Positions 38,669 to 49,437 of a stretch of 64,000 nt of DNA are shown here, one piece after another. Origin of the DNA: Oehlia diaphana. Its lineage: Eukaryota; Glomeromycota; Glomeromycetes; Glomerales; Glomeraceae. The stretch covers positions 133,475 to 197,474 of the forward strand of contig QZLH01000004.1 of NCBI GenBank assembly GCA_003833135.1, read 5' to 3'. The notes beneath the pieces are model-generated. The model ran no database searches, was not told the origin of the DNA, and worked only from the letters and a program-made list of their open reading frames with translations. Every line of letters starts with the position of its first letter. Positions within the stretch are counted from its first letter, which is position 1. The translations under genes were made by a program, and so were the position numbers.

Positions 38669-39060
38669 TTTTATAGTTTTAATTTAAAATATAATTTTAT
38701 ATAAATGCTTTTTTTCTATATATATAATATAAGATTAATCATAATTTAACTTATTAGTAAATTTTATATAATTATATAAATTGTTTACTCCCATTATATG
38801 ATAAATTTAATTAGACCAATTAATATTTATAAGAAAAATACTAGCCATCACCACAGGTGATTTTACCTGATCATGTGAATTATTATTATGACATCATTTG
38901 ATTAAACTATTAAACTTTTTTCTCATGAATTGCCTTTTTTTAGTTTTTTTTTTTTCTTTTTCATCAACTTACCTCTTTTTCTTTCATTACACATTTTAAT
39001 AATAAACTGTTGTGAATATGTAATAATGAGAAAAATGAACTTCGTATTATATTGGTTATA

Positions 39061-39150
39061 GATGTAAAATTTCAGACATGGGAAGAACTAGAAGGTCATC
39101 TAGAACGATATACTTTGAAAGAAGGATTTTCTATAAAAAATAAGAGTTGA
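39061..39150 (+). pseudogene. FAR1/MULE transposase N-terminal fragment
   Basis: Open frame of 29 residues ending in TGA: FQTWEELEGHLERYTLKEGF then SIKN. This resembles the start of the FAR1/WRKY-GCM1 zinc-finger region of MULE transposases (length-sensing helix followed by GF-s-i/v). The preceding AG could be an old splice acceptor. Truncated and not functional. Confidence 0.5.
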
Positions 39151-39220
39151 GTATCATTTAAGTCTAAATTAAATGAAAAAGTTAACAATAGAGCAAAAAG
39201 CATGAAATTAAATAGAGAAT

Positions 39221-39596
39221 TTAGGGTAAGGATTAGGGTATGGATTAGAGTAAGGATTAGGATATGGATTAGGGTAAGGATTAGGGTATAAATTAAGGTA
39301 TGAATTAGGGTATGGATTAGGTAAAGATTAGGGAATGGATTAGAGTGTGGATTAGGTAAGAATTAGGATAAGAATTAAGGTAAGAATTAGGGTAAGAATT
39401 AGGGTAAGGATTAGGGTAAGGATTAAGACAGTGTTGGCACATTGGCCATTTAGCGAGGATTGGCCGTTGGCCATTTGGCAGTTTGGCCGTGACCAAATGC
39501 CAACACTGGATTAAGGTATGGATTAGGGTGTAGATGAATTAGGGTGTGGACTAGGGTGTGGATTAAGGTGTGGATTAGGATATAGATTATTATATA
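39221..39596. repeat. Telomere-like minisatellite (TTAGGG-containing 12-mers)
   Basis: About 25 degenerate copies of a 12-base unit, GGATTAGGGTAA or GGATTAGGGTAT/GTGT, run in one direction and are interrupted at 39429-39508. Each unit contains TTAGGG or a one-base variant. It is interstitial, inside a transposon, and not a chromosome end. Confidence 0.85.
39429..39508. mobile_element. 80-bp hAT-like MITE nested in the minisatellite
   Basis: Starts CAGTGTTGGCA and ends TGCCAACACTG, an 11-bp perfect terminal inverted repeat beginning CAGTG as in many hAT elements. Flanks GATTAAGA (39421-39428) and GATTAAGG (39509-39516) look like an 8-bp target duplication with one mismatch, though the host array itself has similar units. 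The interior is GC-richer and made of TTGGCC repeats. Confidence 0.7.
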
Positions 39597-39660
39597 AATT
39601 CTTTGTTAGATATCATAGATATCACTAATACTTTTTTGCTTTTCATATTTTATTTAGATT

Positions 39661-39756
39661 AATAATGCAGATTATGATCATAAGGAGAGTTTACGTAAAG
39701 ATGATTATGAGGACTATAAACTTTCTCCAACTTATGATTACAAATGTACAAAATGA
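39661..39756 (+). pseudogene. Transposase fragment, middle part
   Basis: 32-codon frame ending in TGA (NADYDHKESLRKDDYEDYKL, then SPTYDYKCTK), rich in Lys/Asp/Tyr. It lies between two other relics of the same element; family assignment rests on context. Confidence 0.35.
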
Positions 39757-39850
39757 AGTGATTATTAAATTTTCAAACGTTAATAGACGAAAAACAGCAA
39801 GAATTACTTCAAAAGGACCAAACTATCGATAAAAAGATTATTAAAGAAAT

Positions 39851-40042
39851 GATGAATTTAATATTGTTTGTTCTAATTCAGTCACTTCAAGAAGATATGG
39901 ACGTCCTCCAAATCAATATCTTAGTGAAGATGAAACTGCAAGTAAAAATAAGAAGCAAAAAATGACTGCTGATTTGGAGTTAGAACGTATTCTAGAAATA
40001 ATAATAATAGAAATAATAGGAGTGTTAGATTTTAGATCATAA
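39851..40042 (+). pseudogene. Transposase fragment, C-terminal part
   Basis: 64-codon frame with TSRRYGRPPNQYLSEDETAS then KNKKQKM, an AT-hook-like GRPP region of the kind found near the C-termini of MULE/FAR1-type transposases. It ends at TAA 40040-40042, just inside the right inverted repeat. Confidence 0.4.
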
Positions 40043-40491
40043 TTTATATAATTGTAAAAGTAAGATTCTTAGTGAAAGAAATTAATATTGTATTTAGTTA
40101 GTTATTAGAATTAGTCAATTGTAATTTATTAATAAAAAATAAAATTTACTGTAATACTGTAATTACTGCAGCATGATTATGTGATTTATTTATACCAGTG
40201 AAATCACCTGTGATGATAATTAGAAATTTTCATTAATATTTATAAATATATTATTTTTATTATCTATTTATATTATTTTTTTATTTTATCTTTCTTTTAT
40301 TTCTTTTTCTTTTTACTCTTTTTTATTTATTTTTTTTTTCCATTCCATTTTTTTTTTATTTATTATTTTTATTTGCTTTTTTTTTCTTTAGTATATTTTT
40401 TTTAGATTTTTAGTTTTATAATTTCTAATATAGTATAATGTCTTTCTTACTAATTATATTTTCTTTTTTTTATAGCATTTTTTAATTTCTT

Positions 40492-41536
40492 TTATCACCG
40501 TTTTCAAAATGGTGTGCGCAGTGTCAATTATTAAATAAAAAAAATTTCTTGATTTTTGCCAAATATTTTAAATTTGATATATGTTTTGTATCCTTTTCTA
40601 ATGATTACTCAAGATTTCCCAGTAATACTTACATTAATAAGTTTGTTTACAGCCTTTCCTTAAGTTATAAGTCAGTTTATTATGTAAAGTTTTGAGTTTT
40701 TTTCGACTAAAGTTTGAGATTACTAGAGATTATTGAGATTTCCATCAATAACTGGTGATTTCAGACATTTTCCTTTAAACTTTAAAGGTTCTCACTTTAT
40801 TTTATATTTGTAGACATTATTTTCTCTCTTTATTAACAATTAAATCACATTCTATTAACACTGTTAATAGACTTTTATGAGTAATTTCGAATTTTTTGAT
40901 TATTAATTATATTACATTATATGATATATGTAATTTAACATTTTGAGTTAAATAGGTGGTTTTAGAAGGTTATATAAGGAGTTTTTTACAAATATTGGAA
41001 TATTTAAATTTTAGATTTTACCAATTTAACAAATAATTAACTATACATATTTTATTATAATTTTATAACAATAGATATCTTACGCTCTTAACAAACTAAA
41101 AGCCTAATTTATATTTGTTTAATAAATTAAAAAAATTATTTGGTAGGTATGCCATTACTTGGATTGTCAAGTTTAAATGATCATTTTTGAAAATTAAGCA
41201 TTTTTAATATTAACACTAACGGCTATATTTACTTTCTCTTTATTTTTACAGAAATTTCCATGAAAACTTGAATATTTGTATTTATAAAACTGAAGACTTG
41301 TCAAAATTTAATTTCTGTTCATGTAAAGAAATGGTTTAAATCACAAAACATAAATAAATTTTTAAAAAAATAATAAATTTTTCGTGTTGGAACATTTTTT
41401 CGCTTACTGTCGCATGACTAATTAAATATTTGATTGGACAATTTTTGTGTTTTGATTACATGACTAATAATCATAATTGATATTCAAATTTTATGCATGA
41501 TCGACACTGCGTACACCATTTTGAAAATGGCGATAA
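40492..41536. mobile_element. Non-coding element with 39-bp terminal inverted repeats
   Basis: 40492-40530 and 41498-41536 are inverted copies sharing TTTTCAAAATGGTGT and CGCAGTGTC; 34 of 39 positions match and all five differences are transitions. Each end also holds a small CCATTTTCAAAATGG palindrome. No open frame in the 967-bp interior. No convincing target duplication. Confidence 0.65.
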
Positions 41537-41941
41537 TTTGTTTTTATTTGATCATTAATTTTTTTTATAATTTCATTTTTTAACTTAATGATAGGGGGTT
41601 TTTTTTTCTTTATAATCTTTTTTAATTTTTAGTTTTTAGATTTTCATTTTATTTTCTAATTTTTATTTTTTACTAACTATATTTTTTTACTTTATATTGC
41701 TTTTTAACTTAATATAATTTAATATTACAAATTTTACTTTTTAACTTTATATATTTTATTATTATTTTATTTTTTAACTTTCTTTATAAGATTCATTCTG
41801 TATTTTTATAGTTTCATTTTTTTGTTTTTTGCTTTGTTATTATTATATATTTTGAATAAATGTATTTGTAACAGCCTGTTACATATCTTATTTGTAACAT
41901 CCTTTTTTCATTTTTTTTTAATAATAAATTTAGTATATGTT

Positions 41942-41993
41942 TTACAAATAAAATTTTTATATGCAAAATTTAATTTGGAAAACTTTTACTTAA
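41942..41993. repeat. 52-bp sequence left of the gap, duplicated on the right
   Basis: Identical to 42547-42598 over all 52 bases and directly abutting the run of N. Suggests overlapping contig ends rather than a biological repeat. Confidence 0.9.
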
Positions 41994-42546
41994 NNNNNNN
42001 NNNNNNNNNNNNNNNNNNNNNNNNNNNNNNNNNNNNNNNNNNNNNNNNNNNNNNNNNNNNNNNNNNNNNNNNNNNNNNNNNNNNNNNNNNNNNNNNNNNN
42101 NNNNNNNNNNNNNNNNNNNNNNNNNNNNNNNNNNNNNNNNNNNNNNNNNNNNNNNNNNNNNNNNNNNNNNNNNNNNNNNNNNNNNNNNNNNNNNNNNNNN
42201 NNNNNNNNNNNNNNNNNNNNNNNNNNNNNNNNNNNNNNNNNNNNNNNNNNNNNNNNNNNNNNNNNNNNNNNNNNNNNNNNNNNNNNNNNNNNNNNNNNNN
42301 NNNNNNNNNNNNNNNNNNNNNNNNNNNNNNNNNNNNNNNNNNNNNNNNNNNNNNNNNNNNNNNNNNNNNNNNNNNNNNNNNNNNNNNNNNNNNNNNNNNN
42401 NNNNNNNNNNNNNNNNNNNNNNNNNNNNNNNNNNNNNNNNNNNNNNNNNNNNNNNNNNNNNNNNNNNNNNNNNNNNNNNNNNNNNNNNNNNNNNNNNNNN
42501 NNNNNNNNNNNNNNNNNNNNNNNNNNNNNNNNNNNNNNNNNNNNNN
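41994..42546. other. Assembly gap, 553 N
   Basis: Run of unknown bases. Frames drawn across it are meaningless. Confidence 0.99.
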
Positions 42547-42598
42547 TTACAAATAAAATTTTTATATGCAAAATTTAATTTGGAAAACTTTTACTTAA
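42547..42598. repeat. 52-bp sequence right of the gap, duplicate of 41942-41993
   Basis: Same 52 bases in the same orientation as the left flank of the gap. Confidence 0.9.
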
Positions 42599-42785
42599 TG
42601 TACTTAAGACAGTTTCATAGACAAAATTTTAAGTTATAAGCAATTTCTTGAAATTTTTTAAAAAATTTTTTGTCTTGGTTACATGACTGACCTTTTGTTT
42701 TTTGTTTACATTACGCCTGATCTTAAATTTTAATTGGATAAAATTGGGAGTTGTTACAAATAAGACGTGTAACAGGATGTTACAA

Positions 42786-45700
42786 TTAGATTTATCCATA
42801 TATTTTTTATATATTATAATTACAGAATTATTAGTTTCATTAAATAAATAAAATATAAATTTGATAATTTTTTTTAATTAATAAACTTTAATTAATATTT
42901 TTAAACCAATTAAATATAAATTCTAGAAGTGTAATTTATTTAATCCAAAGGGTAAGTTAATAAATAAAATTCACATATATATATTATATATAGGTGAATT
43001 TCATAAAGTAATAATAGGATATAAAAGCAATTTTATAAATAGAAAATCAGTTTGAAATTTTAAACAAATTAATTATACATATAAGTGATATAACAGAACT
43101 TTTTGTCTTATTATATAATTAATAAACTCACAAATTATATTCTTCTATAATAGCTATCAGATTATATAGGATCATCATATTATATAGCTTTAGTAAATGC
43201 TTTACTATTCTCTAAACAAATAAAAGAATTATTTTTTTTTTTTTTTTTAAATGTTGAATCATGTATCATTTTATTAGAATATATTTGGACTACAACTATT
43301 CTGTAAATGATACTCTCAGCTCTTAACAATAAAAGAATTATATTTATACTTATAATTATATTATTATATACCTTTAAAATTACTCAATTCCTTCTTTAAT
43401 AAATTGATTTATATTAAAGCTCTAAATAGTTCAAATTGGTTCTGATTAAAAAGTAATTCAGAATTAAATCAAAAAAATTGCTTCATTTTGGTCTTGATCT
43501 GGATTATGTTAAAAGATAATTCAGGATCAAACTAGACTGAACTAATATTTAATTCGATTTGGTTCAGTTTTATAATAAAAAATTTTGCAAAAATATTTTT
43601 TAATTATAATTACTTTGAAAAATATTTCATAATACTTTTTTGTTAAATTAATTAAAATAATATTGCAAAAACAATTTTTAATTAAAATTACTTTGAAAAA
43701 ATTTTTTACAGTATTTTTTAATTAAAATTACTTGAAAAAATATTTTGTAATATTTTTTTATTAAATTAATTATAAAAATATTGCAAAAACATTTTTTTTG
43801 TAATAATTTATCATAATGTTGGACCAACTGTAATCTTAAATTTACTGAATAGCAAAATTTAATAAATATTAAAATTTTATATTTATTAAGCAATAAATGC
43901 TTAATATATTAAATAAGTATTAAATTTTAATATTTATTAACCATTTAATTTTTTAAGCATTTTGTTAGTATTTTAAGTAAATATTTAAATGCATTTTACC
44001 AATATATCTTATATTTAATAAGCGCTAATAATAAATATTAATAAATTACTTTGACTAATATCATGAAAAATATATTAAAAAAAATATTTTTTTTATTTAA
44101 TAATAAATAATTACAATAGTTTTAAAATAAATTTATTGTGAAAATAATTACTTAATTCTAATCCATTTAATTCAGTCTGAATTAGATTTATAATCCAGGA
44201 CTGGATTAAACTAGACTGAATATTTCAGTCTGAGTTGAAGTATTAATCCAGATTGAACCAATTTTAATTTTCAGTTTAGATTGCTGAATTAGAACTAGAT
44301 TGATTAAAATTTTAATTTATATATTGTTTTATTTTTTCTAAGTAACTGATACTATTTATTATGCTTGAAAATTTTTCTTCTTTCAGATCATATGTATTAC
44401 CTTCTACTTGCTGAGTTGAAATTCTTTCATATACAATACATTTTTATACTAATATTTTTTTCCTTAAGTCTTACTTTTTGATTCCTTTTATATATTTCTA
44501 TTTTGCAAGTAGATTGCAATATAGTTTGCAAATAATTTTATAAATTCATTAATAAACATTTATAAAAAAAAAGAAGTAATTATTAATATAGCTTTTTCTG
44601 ATTTAATAATAGATCTGAATTCTCTATATCTTTCTTTTGAATTTAATCAATATAATTATAAAAATACTAAATAATATGACTAAAAAGAAGTTTTTTTAAT
44701 AGGCATATTAATAATTTGGATCAATATAAATATATTTATAAGGAAGAATATAACTATATCTGGAATAACTATAAAGAAAGCTGACTGTAATAATATATAA
44801 TAGTTATTTTATAAAAACATAATATTTTAGTAATTCTATGAAATAACTGATTTATCTTACAATATCTAAATTATAAAGCTATTTATATATTTATTTTAAT
44901 TAATAATAATAGACTTTTATTCCAATAATAATAGACTTTTACTTATCTTTCTAAATGAATATCTGTGAGAATATCAAAAAAAAATCATATATTTTAACTA
45001 GTAATTATAGGCTAAAATAATAAACTATGATTAGTTATTAAATAGTTAATTAATATAACTTTAAAATATATTAAAAAATGTAATTATAACTAGATCTTAC
45101 TATTGCAACTCATAATTTATAACCATAATTCTATATTTTTATATAACTATAATTATACAATCATTTAGAAATAGTTGAAGTATCAACTTTAATTAATATG
45201 AAAGTTTTTTTCTTAAAAATCAAAAGTCTTTTTAAAAAAGTCTTTTTAGTTTTATAGAAGAATTTATTTATTATTTTTTTTTTTCAGTACATTTACAAAT
45301 TTATTAGAATAATGCTAGTAATTATACAAAAGTAAAATCTACTATAAACTAAACTAATATTGTTTTATAAAGAATAAATAAAAATAATTATTATTTGTAA
45401 ATATAAATTAAATTCTTTTTAGATTATATAGATTAATTTTAATGAATTAAAAAGAGAAATTCTTACAGTTTATATTTGTAATTTATTAATATTGATCTAA
45501 GTCTGGTTTATCCAGATTTTATTCAGATAAACCAATTATCTGCACAATTTTATCCAGATTTTAATTTTATTTGAATTGTAAATTTCAAATATTTAAAGTA
45601 TTCAAGTTAATTTATAGCTTATTTAAAAGTTTTTATATTATAAATGTTTTAATCCTAATAACTATTCTCATTTTTTATCCAGATCAATACTCAATGGCAT

Positions 45701-48700
45701 TAGATATTTCTAGCTTCTGGTATCAGTAGTTGATAACAGTTTAAAGTTATATAGTAAATCTGTAAATAATATATCATTTAAATTAAATACTTTATATAAT
45801 CATATTAATCTTTATATCCTATCATTTATTATATAATTTCTGTCAACTTTTTAATATTAAAAAAGAAAACTGGAATATCAATTCCAGGGAATTAGCTTAC
45901 CTCCTTTCCTTTTTGACTGTTCAAATATTGTTAATATATAGATTATTATATGGTGATCTGCCATGAATTTCTTCAAGCATGTTAAAGGATCATTCCTGCA
46001 TCTTTTTCCATATAACGGATATATATATAAAGAGAAGAGATATAAATACACAAATCATCATGCTATATTGATCAATTAAAATTTAATCATTTTTTCACTT
46101 AGATTTTAATCAATTTCCACCATAATTGAAAAATTAGAAATTAAAAGTACTGTCTGTACCTTGCTGGAAGTTTGATATGATTTAAAGTTACTTGTTGGAA
46201 AAAGATTTATAATGCAATCTTTTCTAGTGGATTTTGGGAAATATAACTGAAATATATCTTCTATGACGAGTTGTTCGTTATCTTATAATCACTTGCTCTA
46301 GAAGTCAAACCAACATCTCACTAAATAAAAAGTAAAATGTTACTACGTGAATAAAATTTAATTCCGTTACTATTCCGCATAGCTACGTTGTCTATTTCAA
46401 TAAAAGATAATCCCTTATTCATTTAAACACTATTGCGCGTTTTGGATTATTGCAACATGGTAGAAATCTAATAGAAATAAGTTAGATCATAATATTTCAT
46501 GCAGTTCTTTGAATGTTAAGTAGGGAGCTACAAACCGATTCCTCCCCTCCATTATTGAGGAAACGGTCACTTTCGACTATTACAGTTCCATGAAGGATCA
46601 TTTTCCATAACCATTTACACCCTTGCATTACATTCTTGTAACAATTTTAACTATTTTATTACATTTCCTATCATTACCAATTTTTATACCATTACATTCT
46701 TACCACCATTACATTACTACTACTCAATTGTAAAAGTATTTTTATGTTTTAAAGAATTATATGGAGAGAAAAAACTTGACAAAAAATAAAAAACTAGGAA
46801 ATGAAAAGGTTTGATATTTATATATTTCTTTTTATCATAAGGGAATGGCGGTTATACGTGTGATTAATTTGTGATTAAATACTCTGAAATTTTGACTCCC
46901 GATATTTTCATCAATCATGTCATTTGAAACTTATTGAATATATGCTTGATTAATTTTATGATATTTCGAAACTCTTGACTACACAAACTTTATTACGCGA
47001 TCTTAAAGTCCGATACGTCATATCTAAACTCCAAAATATATTCAAGATACCATTATAAATCTCAATAGATTTATCATATTTAATTAAGGAGGGAAAAACG
47101 CGTATAATATCGTTCCGAATCACGAAAAAAAATCTATTTGTCGAAAACGGCCTGACATCATTCTGGGAGGTATTTATATTTTATTAATTAATTCAATTGC
47201 GGTGTTATACATGCACGAACTGATCGTGTGAACGTTCCTTATTGTAGATAGGGTAACCTTTTTAACGTAAATTGATAGATCAAAGTCCAATTTACATCCT
47301 AAAAGGATACCCTCCGAACATCTAAATTGTAATAAATAGGCTTCTTTATGAAACAAAGTAACATTTGATTGCGTACTTCACATAACGTAAGAGATATCGG
47401 ACATCAAACAAATCACGTCTAGTAATAACTACGGCATAACTAACTTACCTACTACTTTAAACAAAACAAATTTGTTCCACAGGTAGCTTGTGTTTTATTT
47501 GTTATCAAACATCGAGATATGCCCAGAGATTTGTCCAATACAACTTTATTTTTTTGCATACAGGATAAATTCTTATGTTGATATGCATAACAAAAGCTTT
47601 TTCACTACGAACTAAGAAGTTAATTCTCGTTTATGAAGAATGGGATATTCAACGTACGAACCCAAGTAAGTTTATCATTTACACTAGCTGTACTGTATAT
47701 ACAAAGACATTAATGATTATTTTTTTTACGTATAAACATGTTATGCAAACTAGATGTTATTAACCGGCAGACTCAACTCATAAGTAGAGATAATTTTTGT
47801 CCACTCTATGATTGACAAAAGAACAACTAAAAATATTATCCGAGCCAGCTTCGTTGGAATTTACTGTTAATAGACTGAATCTACTGGAATACATAATATA
47901 GGGTTTACATACGGACTATAATTGCGGCATCATTTCTAAACATCATGAAATTTTTGGGTAGACCAGTCCCTACTTATATTATTTTCTTGAAAGGATTCCT
48001 CTGGACCACGGCGAAGATTTGGAGATGAAACGCTTTATTGTAAATAATTATAAGGACATATGCGAACCCTGAACTATTGGTATGCATTGTGCAACAAGGG
48101 CCTCCTGTTGCACGATCTCATGATACTTCTATAGTGACCGTTTATTGAAGAAAAAGAGCATCATGCTAAGAATGGAGTTTCTGAACCAAGGATCACAATG
48201 CGTAATATTTCTTGTAGATATTTTTGAACACTTCCACATCGCAAAGATTTCACGTGAAAAGGTCTACAAGCAAGCCATTTCGAAAGTTTTTCTCGTCTCT
48301 ATGAACTACGAAGTACCTTTTTATTTTTTATTTAATTAATTTTAATGTCTAAAGTTGAAGTAATAACGATATTTGGTGTTGGGGACTTCGTGGGTGTAGT
48401 ACATTTTTCAATGTATAGATTTTGGAAACGACTCAAGAACTCGATTAATAACAAGTAACGTTAGTCTAACTTTGTATCATAATTTAACAAAAAATATTAA
48501 CATCTGCGGATATTTATTAGCTAAGTACTTTCTGAACTTACATACTACATAGTTATAGATTCCTATACAAATTGATATACATACAAGGATCAAAGTAAGA
48601 AATGTTCGAACCAAAATCTTTTGGTTATAGGGTAATGCAAGAATGTTACATAAAATAATGGAATATAGGACAGTTTCCGACTGAGATGATTAACAAAAAA

Positions 48701-49437
48701 AATAAAATGAGTCATGTGTCCCTTGGAAGAGATATTAAAGAAGTATAATGAAGATTAGTGATCATCAAGAAATATCGCAATAAAATCGATTTTTTATTTA
48801 GTGAGATATAGTGGATGGCCAATGAATCGGATGTGCCAAAATGGCACATGATAACTTGAACATTACATTTTGTTTACTCAATATTATGTAATTCTTTTAC
48901 TAATCGTAATATGGTGATTTCTTAGATTAAATATTATACCATAAACTAGAATTGAAAATCTGATCATTATAATTCTAGAAGAAATTATATATTAAAAAAA
49001 TAATTTTAAAATATATTTATATGAGTTGCTATCAAAAAGACACTTTTTTGGGATGCAAATTAATACTGACATCCATTTTATAGTCTATATACCATATTAT
49101 TTCCGATTATACAACAAATTAATTGGTTATAGTTCGATCAATTGATTATCATGTTCATGGTCTTCAGACTCGTCTCATTTATGACCCAAAAACCCTATAC
49201 AGGTAATATAAAACTCTAACGTGTATAATTTTATTTATTAATTATTTTTTTCCCCCAAAAAAGAAAAGGTAAAATCCCGAATCATTTCCTCTTACTCTAA
49301 ATACCCATATTTATAGATTTACGTTGAACAATAAATTACATTTTATACACTAATTGCTTTAAGTAATTACTATAATTACTATCAATTTGTTTGTGTTAAA
49401 TTAAACTAGTAAATTGGTAAGATTTTTCAAACTAATA
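42786..49437. other. 6.6-kb gene desert
   Basis: 42.8-46.3 kb is very AT-rich, with a ~90-bp tandem duplication (listed) and scattered copies of an ACTAGACTGAA motif (near 43532 and 44210). 46.4-49.4 kb is less AT-rich and has coding-like scraps broken by stops, for example YLYYFLERIPLDHGEDLEMK near 47970-48070, but no reconstructable gene. Confidence 0.45.
43585..43800. repeat. Tandem AT-rich repeat
   Basis: Two to three degenerate copies of a unit starting TTGCAAAAA and containing TTTTTAATTAAAATTACTT and ATTAAATTAATT. Confidence 0.6.

Larger units (their letters stand above)
31115..38818. other. 7.7-kb gene desert upstream of the MADS-box gene
   Basis: No supported gene. 31.1-35.8 kb is AT-rich with homopolymers, including a 31-base A tract at 34132-34162. 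35.9-38.8 kb is even more AT-rich (about 85-90%) and contains inverted-repeat elements listed separately. Short frames at 33634-33828 and 34438-34980 lack recognisable features. Confidence 0.45.
38833..40231. mobile_element. Decayed MULE-like DNA transposon, 1399 bp
   Basis: Ends are inverted copies: left begins GAAAAATACTAGCCATCACC, right (reverse complement) begins GAAAATTTCTAATTATCATC, both continuing into ACAGGTGATTT. Identical 14-bp direct repeats ATTAATATTTATAA lie at 38819-38832 and 40232-40245, consistent with a target-site duplication although longer than the 8-11 bp usual for MULEs. The inside carries three coding relics related to FAR1/MULE transposases, a TTAGGG-type minisatellite and a nested MITE. 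Confidence 0.7.
41866..42785. mobile_element. Inverted-repeat element spanning the assembly gap
   Basis: TTGTAACAGCCTGTTACA... at 41866-41900 recurs inverted at 42751-42785 (31 of 35 positions match), both containing TCTTATTTGTAACA. Each end is itself partly palindromic (TGTAACAG/CTGTTACA). If the gap is spurious the true element is about 315 bp. Confidence 0.55.

Noticed and set aside
39221..39596. A real telomere
   Set aside because: The array is degenerate, internal and flanked by transposon sequence on both sides.
41822..42556. ORFs of 193-244 codons spanning the gap
   Set aside because: They consist mostly of N.
48145..48339. 64-codon ORF MKKKSIMLRMEF
   Set aside because: Overlaps broken coding-like scraps; no recognisable protein and no splice partners.
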